Source of the DNA: Edaphobacter bradus
GTDB lineage: Bacteria; Acidobacteriota; Terriglobia; Terriglobales; Acidobacteriaceae
Assembly: GCF_025685645.1 (NCBI RefSeq)
Contig: NZ_JAGSYF010000001.1
Coordinates: 124,001 to 188,000 of the forward strand
DNA length: 64,000 bases
Reading direction: 5' to 3'
Below are positions 23,568 through 32,416 of the stretch, piece by piece. The notes beneath the pieces were generated by a model that was not told where the DNA came from, did no database searches, and saw only the letters and a list, made by a program, of their open reading frames with translations. A program made the translations under genes and the position numbers. Positions within the stretch are counted from its first letter, which is position 1; each line of letters opens with the position of its first letter.

Positions 23568-25847
23568 CTACTTGAGGCGGGAGCCTAGGGGGATCTCGTC
23601 GGTGTCGGCAAAGGTGGCAAGGATGGGCTTGCCGTCTTCGCCGTGCGAAGCGGCGAGGAGCATGCCGTGCGACTCGAGGCCGCGCATCTTGCGGGGGGCG
23701 AGGTTGGCCACGATGATGATGCGGCGGCCGAGGAGCTCTTCCGGCGCGTACCATGCGGCGATACCGGCGAGGATCTGGCGTTTCTCGTAGCCGAGGTCGA
23801 CCTCGAGGCGGAGGAGCTTGTCGGCCTTGGGGATGCGTTCGGCGACGAGGACCCTGGCTACGCGGAGTTCGATTTTGACGAAGTCGTCGATTGCAATCGG
23901 AGCGGTTTCGGTGGCGCCTTCAGTAGCGGGAGCGACTGCTGACGGCGCGGATACTACGGATTGAGGGGCTGGAGCGGGTGGCTCTGTGGTCTTGGTGGTG
24001 GTTGAGGCGTTGTTCGTTTCGATGTCGGTCATGAGTTGGATGAGTCCTTTGTCGGCTCGGGGGAAGATGGGACCTAGTGGGCCGAGTGGCGTGCCGGGTT
24101 TCAGACCTCCCCATTCGAGGTTTTTGAGTTCGCCTTTGCGGGCGGCTTCTTCGATATCTCCGAGGCCTAGTTGGGACCAGACTTTGGCGGTGGTGCCAGG
24201 CATTACAGGATAAAGAAGAGCTGTGATAATCCGAATGGATTCGGCCGCGGTATATAGAACTGTTTCGAGATCGGAATTCCTCGATTCATCGGCCGCTAAC
24301 TTCCATGGTGCCGCTTCACTTATGTATTGATCGACGCTTCCGAGGAAATTCCATATCTGTTGCAGACTTTGGTCGAATCGACAATCCGAGAACGAATTGC
24401 TCACTCTATTCTGTATGTCAGCTAACAAGAAGCGTTGGGATTGTGATCCATCGTTAGCTGGGATCTTGCCGGCTTTGTATCTCTGAATCATCGACAGTGT
24501 GCGGCTGACGAGATTGCCGTAGCCGTTGGCGAGGTCGCTGTTGTAGCGCTGGATTAGGGCGTCGAAGCTGAAGCTGCCGTCCTGGCCGAAGGGGATCTCG
24601 CGGAGGAGGAAGTATCGTAGGACGTCGGAGGCGAAGAGGTCCTGTTCGTGCTTCCAGTACTCGTCGCTCAGCACGGGGCCGGGAAGGTCGATGGGCTTGG
24701 GCTTGAGGGTGCCGAAGGCGTCGAGGATGGTCTCGGTGCGAACGATGTTGCCGCGGGATTTGCTCATCTTCGACTCTTCGAAGAGGAGCCAGCCGTGCGC
24801 GGTTATGGCCCTGGGCAGCGGCAGGCCGGCGGCCAGGAGGAAGGCGGGCCAGTAGACGCAGTGAAAGCGGATGATCTCCTTGCCTACGAGGTGCAGGTCA
24901 GCGGGCCAGTATTTTTTGAACTTCTCCTGCTCGGCGGGGTCGTCGGAGCCGTAGCCGATGGCGGTCATGTAGTTGGCGAGGGCGTCGAGCCAGACGTAGA
25001 TAACGTGCTCTGCTTCCCCTTGTTTTGGACCGGGAACGGGGATGCCCCACTTGAAGCTGGTGCGTGAGATGGAGAGGTCTTTCAGGGCTCCGGGAATGTA
25101 GTACTTCCCCGAGGCGCTCTTCAAGACCCAGCCCCTCTCATAAGCTATATCTAGCGGGTCTGCGGGGAGATTGGCGGGAACGATGGTGCCAGGTGGTGGA
25201 TGCTGTGTGTCAGAGAATAGGGCCTCATCGTAGACACGGACTGTGACCGCGTTGAAGTCGCCGCGCAGAAAGCTTAGGACTTCGTTTTTGCGGACCTCGG
25301 GCTGGATGGCGAGCTCGCCGCTCTCGATCAGGTTGATCAACCGCTCTTGGTAGTTGGAGAGGCGGAAGAAGTAGTTCTCTTCGGTGACGGTTTCGGTGGG
25401 CTTGCCGTCGGGGCCGATGGTTCCGGGCGGGCCTTCGACGAACATCTCCTCGCCTACGGAGTACTGCCCGGTGTAGGTGCTCAGGTAAATAGCGTCGCGG
25501 TCGTAGAGGAGTTGGAAGAGCTTCTGGACCGCCTGGGTGTGGCGGGGTTCGGTGGTGCGGATGAAGTCGTCGTTGGTGATTCCCATGCGCTTCCAGAGGT
25601 TCTGAAAGCTGGAGGAAACCTCGTCGGTGAACTTCTGGGGAGAGACGCCGACGGCTGCGGCGGAGCGCTGGACCTTCTGGCCGTGCTCGTCGGTTCCGGT
25701 GAGGAAGTAGGTGTCGTCGCCGAGAAGGCGGTGGCGGCGCGCAATGACGTCAGCCGCGATGGTCGTGTACGCGTGGCCGATGTGAGGGCGCGCGTTGACA
25801 TAGTAGATCGGGGTGGTGAGGTAGAACTTTTTCTGCGCTTCAGACAT
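23568..25847 (-). CDS. metG: Methionyl-tRNA synthetase
   Basis: The 759-residue class I synthetase charges tRNA-Met. The HIGH motif is ARPHIGHAYTT near residue 18 and the KMSKS motif is FEESKMSKSRGNIV in the mid region. The anticodon-binding helical domain follows. A Pro/Ala-rich linker (about 625-655) joins a C-terminal Trbp111-like tRNA-binding domain (DDFVKIELRVARVLVAERIPKADKLL). No CxxC-x-CxxC zinc knuckle stands out, so it is probably the zinc-poor MetG form. A 196-bp gap with repeat sequence separates it from the upstream regulator gene. Confidence 0.95.
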   Translation of the reverse strand: MSEAQKKFYLTTPIYYVNARPHIGHAYTTIAADVIARRHRLLGDDTYFLTGTDEHGQKVQRSAAAVGVSPQKFTDEVSSSFQNLWKRMGITNDDFIRTTEPRHTQAVQKLFQLLYDRDAIYLSTYTGQYSVGEEMFVEGPPGTIGPDGKPTETVTEENYFFRLSNYQERLINLIESGELAIQPEVRKNEVLSFLRGDFNAVTVRVYDEALFSDTQHPPPGTIVPANLPADPLDIAYERGWVLKSASGKYYIPGALKDLSISRTSFKWGIPVPGPKQGEAEHVIYVWLDALANYMTAIGYGSDDPAEQEKFKKYWPADLHLVGKEIIRFHCVYWPAFLLAAGLPLPRAITAHGWLLFEESKMSKSRGNIVRTETILDAFGTLKPKPIDLPGPVLSDEYWKHEQDLFASDVLRYFLLREIPFGQDGSFSFDALIQRYNSDLANGYGNLVSRTLSMIQRYKAGKIPANDGSQSQRFLLADIQNRVSNSFSDCRFDQSLQQIWNFLGSVDQYISEAAPWKLAADESRNSDLETVLYTAAESIRIITALLYPVMPGTTAKVWSQLGLGDIEEAARKGELKNLEWGGLKPGTPLGPLGPIFPRADKGLIQLMTDIETNNASTTTKTTEPPAPAPQSVVSAPSAVAPATEGATETAPIAIDDFVKIELRVARVLVAERIPKADKLLRLEVDLGYEKRQILAGIAAWYAPEELLGRRIIIVANLAPRKMRGLESHGMLLAASHGEDGKPILATFADTDEIPLGSRLK

Positions 25848-25932
25848 GGGTGGTTGCTCTTGAGTCTAGCAGGGGAGCTTGTTTGTGCTGGGCGGTGTGG
25901 GCTGGGACGCAACCAGGTGGAGAAGCGGGTTT

Positions 25933-25969
25933 TTCCGCTCCGCGCTTCGCGCTCCGGTCGAAATGACAC
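25933..25969. repeat. REP-like palindromic dispersed repeat, copy 3
   Basis: TTCCGCTCCGCGCTTCGCGC followed by TCCGGTCGAAATGACA. It shares the CGCTCCGGTCGrAATGACA half with the copies at 466 and 61401. A GCCCCACTCATGCGC half-element follows at about 26012 and resembles the palindromes at 59451 and 59542. Confidence 0.55.
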
Positions 25970-26043
25970 ATCTTCGGCGTATATGAAGGCGATTTCGCAC
26001 TGCCGCGCGAATGCCCCACTCATGCGCAAAGAGCGCGCTGCTA

Positions 26044-26802
26044 CTAGACGGGTTTTGTTTCGGCGTTGTCTTCGTCAGGGAGCGGGGTCGCGGGCTGCTC
26101 GGTTTCGGCGGCCTGGGCTTTGCTGGCCATCTTGAGGTGCTGCTCCATGGTCCGGCGGGCGAGGTTGGGGTTGTGGGAGCGGATGGCGCGGTAGATCTCG
26201 CGGTGCATCTCGGCCGACTCCTTGAGGTCCTGCGCGTTCTGCACCGTCATGGAGCGGTTCTGGTAGAGGTTGGCGGTGATGGTCTCCATGAGGGCGCCGA
26301 GGATGGGGTTTCCGGCGGCACGGGCGATCGCCCGGTGAAAGCGGACGTCGTGGATGAGGTACTCCTGCGGGTCGGTGAGGGTGGCGTACATCTCGGCGAC
26401 CTCTTCGGCTAGCTCGGCGACGTGCTCGTCGGTGGCGCGCTCGGCGGCGAGTGCGGCGACGTTGGACTCGAGGACGATGCGGGCTTCGAACATCTGCCAC
26501 GGGAGGAAGCCGTGGAGGGCTCCAAGGACGGAGAAGGAGTTGGAGTCGAAGGCCGGCGGGCCGCTGGAGACGAAGGTCCCGGCACCGTGGCGGCTCTTCA
26601 GCACGCCCATGGCGGAGAGGAAGCCGATGCCGGCGCGGAGGCTGGAGCGGCTGATCTTGAGCTTGCGGGCCAGTTCGCGCTCGGGCGGGAGGCGGTCGCC
26701 AGGTTTGACCTCTCCGCTGGCGATGAGCGAGCGGACGTGCTCGACGACCTGCATGGTCAGTTGACTGTGAGACGCAGCCTCGTCATGAACCTCTTTTTTC
26801 AC
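26044..26802 (-). CDS. FadR/GntR-type transcriptional regulator
   Basis: The 252-residue protein has a winged helix-turn-helix (about 15-80, SGEVKPGDRLPPERELARKLKISRSSLRAGI ... RHGAGTFV) and a C-terminal FCD ligand-binding domain (about 95-230). The latter has the metal-type residues in HDVRFHRAIARAAGNPIL and EMHREIYRAI. Regulators of this subfamily sense organic acids such as sugar acids. The acidic tail is low complexity. It lies upstream of metG and downstream of a VOC gene, an MFS transporter of the sugar-acid type and a fucosidase, and may control those, although no operator was identified. Confidence 0.88.
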   Translation of the reverse strand: MKKEVHDEAASHSQLTMQVVEHVRSLIASGEVKPGDRLPPERELARKLKISRSSLRAGIGFLSAMGVLKSRHGAGTFVSSGPPAFDSNSFSVLGALHGFLPWQMFEARIVLESNVAALAAERATDEHVAELAEEVAEMYATLTDPQEYLIHDVRFHRAIARAAGNPILGALMETITANLYQNRSMTVQNAQDLKESAEMHREIYRAIRSHNPNLARRTMEQHLKMASKAQAAETEQPATPLPDEDNAETKPV

Positions 26803-26888
26803 TCCGAATGAAGCTCCTTGCTAGGAAATGGGAGAAGGGTAACACGGAGGGAAAGAGCATTGCCAAGGCAAGGCGCGGGCGGTAGTGG

Positions 26889-27245
26889 TCACTTTGAGCT
26901 GACGGCTAATGCCGTTGGATGCTTCGGCTGGTAGAGACCGACTTCGCCCCCGCCGGGAAGCGGGATCCTGGTGATCGAACCCCATCTGGCTTCTTGCACA
27001 TCCGAACACTGGACGCCCTTCTCTCTGAGTGCCGATATCTGAGTCTTCAGATCGTCACACATGAAATAGAGTTCGTGCCGGTTATTCTCTTCGTCGGGAT
27101 GGACTGCCGCTTCTGCCGGAGGCAGCTCAAAAATCAGCCATCCGTGACCAGTGTCCACAGATGAAAATCCGAGGACCTCCTGGAAGAAGGCGCGATCAGC
27201 GGTCGCATCCTTGCTGTATACGATTACATGGGCACCAAAGATCAT
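26889..27245 (-). CDS. VOC (glyoxalase/bleomycin-resistance) family protein
   Basis: The start at the complement of 27243-27245, with GGAGC ten bases upstream, gives 118 residues: MIFGAHVIVYSKDATADRAFFQEVLGF. The pattern is a single VOC module of two beta-alpha-beta-beta-beta units. Possible metal ligands are His6, Glu in NRHELYFMCDD and Glu in GGGEVGLYQP. Single-module VOC proteins dimerise. Activity could be a lyase, a dioxygenase or drug binding; none is assigned. Confidence 0.75.
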   Translation of the reverse strand: MIFGAHVIVYSKDATADRAFFQEVLGFSSVDTGHGWLIFELPPAEAAVHPDEENNRHELYFMCDDLKTQISALREKGVQCSDVQEARWGSITRIPLPGGGEVGLYQPKHPTALAVSSK

Positions 27246-27340
27246 GAATTTTGCTCCTTTCGTTGCACCAGACTTCAAAACTGACCCACTACCGTGGGCC
27301 GGCTGGAGAGCTGGAGGCACCGACCTGTCGATAACCTTTG

Positions 27341-28672
27341 CTAGGCGGCGCGTGGCTGCCCGAGGCGCGGGACGAGGAACTGGAAGATGAGTAACGAAGT
27401 GATGTAAGCCATGCCGGCGAGCGTGAAGATAAGCGTGGGGTGGAGCGAGAAGTAGTTCTTGACGATCCAGGTGAAGGTGGCTCCTCCGACGGCGCCGACT
27501 GCTCCGCCGATGCCGACGACGGTGGAGACGGCGGTGGAGGGGAACATGTCAGTGGGGGTGGAGAAGAGGTTCGCCGACCAGCCCTGATGCGCCGCAGCAG
27601 CGAGGCCTATGAGCAGCGTCGCCGGCCAGGCATTATGCGGAGCGATATGGTGCATCTGCGGGACAAGCATGACCGGCAGGACGGCTAGTGCGCAGACGAG
27701 CATGGCAAGTTTGCGGCCGGCGTTGATGGAGAAGCCGCGCTTCATGAGGATTCCGGAGAGCCAACCGCCGAAGATAGAGCCGACTGAGGCGAGCATGTAG
27801 ACGGTGACGAGGTACCAGTAGGCATCCTTGAGCGTGAGGCCGTAGTTTCGGTTGAGGAACTGGGGGAGATAGAAGAGATAGAACCACCAGATGGGATCGG
27901 TGAGTCCTTTGGCGATGGAGAAGGCGTAGAGGCCGGGGGTGCCGAGCAGCTTGCTAAGGAGCGGGCCGCCTTCGGTGACAGGCTTGAGGTTCTCCTGCGT
28001 GAGCGTGGCGCCGCGGCGGAGCTTGTTATATGGGAAGAGCAGCCAGACCACGAGCCAGATGATTCCCATGGAGCCGGTCGTGACGAACGCGGCACGCCAG
28101 CCGAAGCGCATGGTGACCCAGGCGACCAGCGCGGGCGCGATGAGGGCAGAGGCGTTGGATCCGGAGTTGAAGATGCCAGTGGCGAGGGCGCGTTCTTCGG
28201 TGGGGAACCACTCGGTGGTCGCCTTGATGGCGGCGGGGAAGTTGCCGGATTCGCCGATGCCAAGCATGAAGCGCGCGAGGCAGAAGCCCGCGACGGAGCC
28301 GACGAGGGCGTGGCTCATCGATGAGAGTGCCCAGACGGCGATGGCGAGGGCATAGCCAATCTTCGTGCCGATCTTGTCGATGATGCGCCCGGTGGTCAGC
28401 AGACCGACGCCGTAGGCGATCTGGAAGTACATCACGACGGTGCCGAAGTTGTTGTCAAAGACGGGCTGGTGGAAGGCGTCCTGGGTGCTGTCCCAGCCCA
28501 TAAAAGGAAGCTTGTGGAGCAGCGGCTCGATCAGTGAGAAGACCGAGCGGTCCATGTAGTTGATGGTGGTGGCAGCGAAGAGAAGCGCGCAGACAAACCA
28601 GCGGATGTTCGATTTTTCGGGGGCAGAGGTCGTAAAGCCAGAGTCGGGCTTAGTGGCGGTGTTGATAGGCAT
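27341..28672 (-). CDS. MFS transporter, sugar-acid (hexuronate) symporter type
   Basis: The start at the complement of 28670-28672 (MPINTATKPDSG) gives 443 residues with 12 expected membrane segments. The first helix ends with ATTINYMDRSVFSLIEP, the signature region of the anion:cation symporter family (ExuT, GudP). GRIIDKIGTKIGYALA is the cytoplasmic loop 2-3 motif, and LGIGESGNFPAAIKATTEWFP is the family's helix 4-5 region. Import of hexuronates or similar acids by proton symport is therefore likely. The alpha-fucosidase gene lies upstream on the same strand with a hairpin between. The frame extends 123 bp further upstream without good features. Confidence 0.85.
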   Translation of the reverse strand: MPINTATKPDSGFTTSAPEKSNIRWFVCALLFAATTINYMDRSVFSLIEPLLHKLPFMGWDSTQDAFHQPVFDNNFGTVVMYFQIAYGVGLLTTGRIIDKIGTKIGYALAIAVWALSSMSHALVGSVAGFCLARFMLGIGESGNFPAAIKATTEWFPTEERALATGIFNSGSNASALIAPALVAWVTMRFGWRAAFVTTGSMGIIWLVVWLLFPYNKLRRGATLTQENLKPVTEGGPLLSKLLGTPGLYAFSIAKGLTDPIWWFYLFYLPQFLNRNYGLTLKDAYWYLVTVYMLASVGSIFGGWLSGILMKRGFSINAGRKLAMLVCALAVLPVMLVPQMHHIAPHNAWPATLLIGLAAAAHQGWSANLFSTPTDMFPSTAVSTVVGIGGAVGAVGGATFTWIVKNYFSLHPTLIFTLAGMAYITSLLIFQFLVPRLGQPRAA

Positions 28673-28764
28673 GCAGGCGAAGCTCCGATGGCAGTGGCAG
28701 GTCTGACCAGTGCTGGCGTGGGGGCCGTGAGGCCGGTGAATGTCGTATAGACGTGTCGTGGATG

Positions 28765-28795
28765 AGGATAGTCGTTGCTGGGCTATTCGTGTCAA
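28765..28795 (-). promoter_or_regulatory. Possible promoter of the MFS transporter gene
   Basis: On the - strand TTGACA (complement of 28790-28795) is followed after 19 bp by TATCCT (complement of 28765-28770). The hexamers are good but the spacing is longer than optimal. Confidence 0.35.
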
Positions 28796-28850
28796 GCGTG
28801 GTAATAGTCTATGGGCAAGTGGTTGGCCACTGTAGGATCCGAAAGGAGCG

Positions 28851-28880
28851 CCGGGGTGCGGAAGAATATCCGCACCCCGG
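28851..28880. terminator. 12-bp hairpin between fucosidase and transporter genes
   Basis: CCGGGGTGCGGA (28851-28862) and TCCGCACCCCGG (28869-28880) are perfect complements around AGAATA. There is no T-run on either side, so it may stabilise an mRNA end or attenuate rather than terminate intrinsically. Confidence 0.5.
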
Positions 28881-28973
28881 TTGCTTCTGTCGCTGTTCCG
28901 ATGCGGAGGAATGACGAATGCACCTTGGCTTCATCGCTTGCTGGGAAGCCAGGGGTGCCGAGGTTGATGGATG

Positions 28974-30413
28974 CTACTTGCTGGTGTTGAGGACGAGCAC
29001 TGTTGCGATGGGGTCGAGCGCCCTGGAGGGTAGCTGGACGTCGAGGCTGTCTCCGTTCTGCGTGACCTTGAGCGGCTTGTGGGCAGGGTCGGCCAGCAGA
29101 TAGGCGCTGGTGACCTTGCGGGGCATCTTGTCTACGTGGAAGCTGCCTTTGGGCCAGGTGAGGATCTCGACGTAGACCCTGGTTGGCGTGGTGGTCGAGC
29201 GCCAGTTCCAAGTGGGAATAAACTTCGGTTGGCCATTGTGGCCCTTCTCGGTGGCGCTGAAGGTTCCGGTGGGAGTGTCGAAGATGGTGGCTGAGGTGCC
29301 GTAGATTGCCTCGCCGTTGACTTTGAGCCACTGACCCATTTGTTGGAGCCGTTCTGCCTCGGGAGCGGGGACGATGCCGTGAGAGTCGGGGCCGATGTTC
29401 AGGAGGTAGTTGCCGCCCTTGCTGGCGATGTCGATGAGGTTGCGCAGGAGGGTCTCGGTGGACTTGAAGTTGGTGTCGTAGGACTTGAAGCCCCAAGTGT
29501 CGTTGATGGTCATGCAGGATTCCCAGTCGCGGCCGGGGAAGCCTTGTGCAGGAATGTATTGCTCGGGGGTCTCGGTGTCGCCCTCGTAGGTTCCGCCGAG
29601 ACGATTGTTCCAGATGAGGTTGGGGTGCCGGTTGAGGACTTTGACGACCTCCGCGGCGCGCTCAGGCGTCATCTCTTTGGGGGTATCGAACCAGACGACG
29701 ACGGGGTATTCCTTGTAGTTGTCGAGGAGCTCTTCCATCTGAGGAATGGCCTTGTTGCGGAGGTAGTCGTCGAAGCTGCCCTCCTGGGCCTTGTCCCAGT
29801 GTCCGGTCTTGGGATCGTGATTGCCGGTAACGGCTGCGGCTCCCCCGGGTGCGGTCCAGTCCTGCGCCTGCGAGTAGTAGAAGCCGAGCTTCACCCCCTG
29901 CTTGCGGCACTCTTCGGCAAGTTCGCGGAGGGGGTCGCGCTTGAAGGGGGTGGCGGCGACGATATTGAAGGGATCGACCTTAGAGTCGTACATCGCGAAG
30001 CCGTCGTGGTGCTTGGCGGTGATGACGATGTACTTCATGCCGGCGGATTTCGCGAGCGCGACGATGTCATGGGCGCTGAAGCCGGTGGGATTGAACTGCG
30101 GGGCTAGGGCCTTGTAGTCGGCGACGGGAATGGAGAGGTCGTTCATGATCCACTCGCCGATGTGTGTGGTGCGCTGGCCGTTCCAGGTGCCGGCGGGGAT
30201 GGAGTAGAGACCCCAGTGGATGAACATGCCGAAGCGGGCTTCGCGCCACCACTCCATGCGAGCGTCGCGCTGGGCGGACGACTCGGTCTCCTGGATGGCG
30301 AGTACGGGATGTGTGATGGGCGTTGCGTCGGGTTTGCTGCCATCGAGATGCGCGTGGGCGAAAGGCGCGGCGAAGAGAAGCGTTGCGGTGAGGCTGCGGC
30401 GGAGAAGGTTCAC
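28974..30413 (-). CDS. Secreted alpha-L-fucosidase (GH29)
   Basis: The 479-residue protein has a cleavable Sec signal (MNLLRRSLTATLLFAAPFAHA). GH29 retaining fucosidases remove terminal alpha-L-fucose. Family hallmarks are WWREARFGMFIHWGLYSIPAG, MKYIVITAKHHDGFAMYDS, GVKLGFYYSQAQDW and VVVWFDTPKEM, whose Asp is the probable nucleophile; the short beta-sandwich C-terminus follows. The protein is expected in the periplasm or outside. The adjacent sugar-acid type MFS transporter and FCD regulator suggest a small glycan-scavenging locus, without dedicated fucose catabolism genes in view. Confidence 0.92.
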   Translation of the reverse strand: MNLLRRSLTATLLFAAPFAHAHLDGSKPDATPITHPVLAIQETESSAQRDARMEWWREARFGMFIHWGLYSIPAGTWNGQRTTHIGEWIMNDLSIPVADYKALAPQFNPTGFSAHDIVALAKSAGMKYIVITAKHHDGFAMYDSKVDPFNIVAATPFKRDPLRELAEECRKQGVKLGFYYSQAQDWTAPGGAAAVTGNHDPKTGHWDKAQEGSFDDYLRNKAIPQMEELLDNYKEYPVVVWFDTPKEMTPERAAEVVKVLNRHPNLIWNNRLGGTYEGDTETPEQYIPAQGFPGRDWESCMTINDTWGFKSYDTNFKSTETLLRNLIDIASKGGNYLLNIGPDSHGIVPAPEAERLQQMGQWLKVNGEAIYGTSATIFDTPTGTFSATEKGHNGQPKFIPTWNWRSTTTPTRVYVEILTWPKGSFHVDKMPRKVTSAYLLADPAHKPLKVTQNGDSLDVQLPSRALDPIATVLVLNTSK

Positions 30414-30530
30414 GGAGGTTCCTTGCGTTGAAATGACGGCAACAGAATTATAGGTGAAAGTATGAATTTACCGGCGAAGAATGATTTTTAGCACCGAGAG
30501 AGGCGGGAGAGAGCGGGTATCATCGCTGGG

Positions 30531-31754
30531 GTGGGCAACGGGGAGAGGATGGACGGTTCGGAGCTAGAGCGGATACTGGGGAGGCTGCGTTCAGGAGATG
30601 TGCGGGCGCTGGCCCGGGCGGTGTCGGTAGTAGAGGACCGGGCTGCAGGAGCGGCTGAGCTGGTATCTGCCTGCAGGAAGGAAGCGAAGAGGGCGCTGCG
30701 GGTAGGTGTGACGGGGCCGCCGGGCGCAGGGAAGAGCACGCTGGTGGACCAGATGGCCCGGAGGCTGCGCGCTGAGGAGAAAGAGGTTGGGGTGCTGGCG
30801 GTGGACCCTTCGAGTCCTTATACGGGCGGGGCGCTACTGGGCGATCGTATCCGAATGCAGGGGTTTGAGGGTGATGGCGGCGTGTACATCCGCAGCATGG
30901 CTTCGCGTGGAGCGATGGGTGGAGTGGCAGAGGCCGCGGAGGATGTGTGTGTCGTGATGGAGGCGGCAGGCCGCGATGTGATCTTGATTGAGACAGTTGG
31001 TGTGGGGCAGGATGAGGTGGATGTGATCAGCCTGGCCGACGCGACTGTGCTTGTGCTGATGCCCGGAATGGGCGACGAGGTGCAGAGCCTGAAAGCCGGA
31101 GTTATGGAGGTCGCCGATATCTTTGTGGTGAACAAGAGCGATCGCGAAGGCGCAGAGCGGGTGGAGGCGGAGATTCTTGCGATGCAGTCGCTTGGTGCGG
31201 CGCGGACGGGTTGGGTGCCTCCGGTGGTGCGGACGGTGGCGACGGTAGGCGAGGGTGTTGGGGAGTTGATGGATGCAGTGCAACGCTGCGCGGCTGAGAC
31301 ACGCGGTCATCATGAGCCGGCACAGTTGCGGTGGCGAAATGGAGGGCTGCGGCTGGATCACCTGGGTGTTGCGGTGAAGAGCATTTCCGCGTCGAAGGGG
31401 TTCTACGAGGCGCTGGGAATGGTGGTGGCGCATGAGGAGACGGTAGAGCATGAGAAGGTGAAGACTGCGATGCTTCCGCTGGGAGAGAGCAGGATCGAGC
31501 TGCTGGAGCCGACCGAAGAGGAGTCGGTGATTGGGAGGTTTCTGGCGAAGCGCGGAGAAGGCTTGCATCACATCGCCGTGCACGCGGAGGGGATCGATGC
31601 AATGTTTGAACGGCTGAAGGCGCAGGGAGTTCGGCTGGCGAGCGATGCGGTGCGTGTGGGCGCAGGTGGGCACAGGTACTTCTTCGTGCATCCGGCGAGC
31701 ACGGGCGGCGTGCTGCTGGAGATTGTAGGAGATGCGCGCGAGGTTGGAGCATGA
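30531..31754 (+). CDS. Fusion of MeaB/ArgK-type GTPase with methylmalonyl-CoA epimerase
   Basis: The product has 407 residues from GTG 30531 (ATG 30549 is an alternative). Residues 1-270 are a MeaB G3E GTPase: Walker A GVTGPPGAGKST (59-70), VDPSSPYTGGALLGDRIRM, the ETVGVGQDEVDV switch segment and VVNKSD for base recognition. Residues 274-407 are a methylmalonyl-CoA epimerase VOC domain: LRLDHLGVAVKSISASKGFYEALGM, HEKVKTAMLPLGESRIELLEP, GLHHIAVHAEGI and GVLLEIV, with His/Glu metal ligands. MeaB protects B12-dependent methylmalonyl-CoA mutase; the epimerase supplies its (R)-substrate. The usual MeaB C-terminal dimerisation arm is missing. No mutase gene is in the window. Confidence 0.92.
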   Translation: MGNGERMDGSELERILGRLRSGDVRALARAVSVVEDRAAGAAELVSACRKEAKRALRVGVTGPPGAGKSTLVDQMARRLRAEEKEVGVLAVDPSSPYTGGALLGDRIRMQGFEGDGGVYIRSMASRGAMGGVAEAAEDVCVVMEAAGRDVILIETVGVGQDEVDVISLADATVLVLMPGMGDEVQSLKAGVMEVADIFVVNKSDREGAERVEAEILAMQSLGAARTGWVPPVVRTVATVGEGVGELMDAVQRCAAETRGHHEPAQLRWRNGGLRLDHLGVAVKSISASKGFYEALGMVVAHEETVEHEKVKTAMLPLGESRIELLEPTEEESVIGRFLAKRGEGLHHIAVHAEGIDAMFERLKAQGVRLASDAVRVGAGGHRYFFVHPASTGGVLLEIVGDAREVGA

Positions 31755-32416
31755 TGCGGCTGCTGTTGATGGATACGTGCGGGAGTGAGGGAAGCGTCGC
31801 ACTTGCGGAGACGGGGCGAGAGCCGGCAATCATTGCGAGCGAGCGGCTTCCGGGGAGAAGCTCTTCCGAGCGGCTGATGCCGACGGTACGGCGTTTGTTG
31901 GAGGCGAATGGTTGGAGACTGAGCGACCTGACGGCAATTGCGGTCGTGCACGGGCCGGGGTCGTTTACGGGTGTGCGTGTGGGACTGAGCGCGGCGAAGG
32001 GTTTGAGCGAGGCAGGCGGCGTCCCAGTGATCGCGGTTTCGCGACTGGCGGTATTGGCCGGGCTGACGGGCGAGAGCGATGTCCGAGTGAACGCGGTGCT
32101 GGACGCCGGGCGCGGTGAGTTTTACATCGGGGAGTATGAGGGGCATCGCCGCGTGCGAGAGGAACTGATGGAGAAAGTAGAGGTGGGCAACGCGTCGGTG
32201 GGCGGAAGCATAGTGGTCTGCGAAGCGACGGTTGCGAATGCTCTGGCGGAACTGAAGCCGATGGTCGTGAAGGAGCCTGCGGCGGAAGATGCTCTGGCGT
32301 TAGCACTTGAGCGTGTTGCGGCTGCGGAGTTTGACGATGTGGCGACACTGGATGCGAACTATCTGCGGCGGACGGACGCACAGATCTTCGCGAAGCCGAA
32401 GAGCGTGGCGTCGTGA
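31751..32416 (+). CDS. tsaB: tRNA threonylcarbamoyladenosine biosynthesis protein TsaB
   Basis: This 221-residue ASKHA-fold protein overlaps the previous stop by ATGA. It has LLMDTCGSEGSVALAE at the N-terminus and AIAVVHGPGSFTGVRVGLSAAKGLSEAGG, the TsaB hallmark. TsaB pairs with TsaD (with TsaE) to transfer the threonylcarbamoyl group to A37 of ANN-decoding tRNAs. It lacks the metal-binding His pair of TsaD, as expected. It is directly followed by rimI with a GTGA overlap, the common tsaB-rimI order. Confidence 0.93.
   Translation: MMRLLLMDTCGSEGSVALAETGREPAIIASERLPGRSSSERLMPTVRRLLEANGWRLSDLTAIAVVHGPGSFTGVRVGLSAAKGLSEAGGVPVIAVSRLAVLAGLTGESDVRVNAVLDAGRGEFYIGEYEGHRRVREELMEKVEVGNASVGGSIVVCEATVANALAELKPMVVKEPAAEDALALALERVAAAEFDDVATLDANYLRRTDAQIFAKPKSVAS

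Noticed and set aside
25347..26135. + strand frame of 262 codons across the metG start
   Set aside because: It is antisense to metG and continues into a repeat-bearing gap; Gly/Val/Glu-rich shadow translation.
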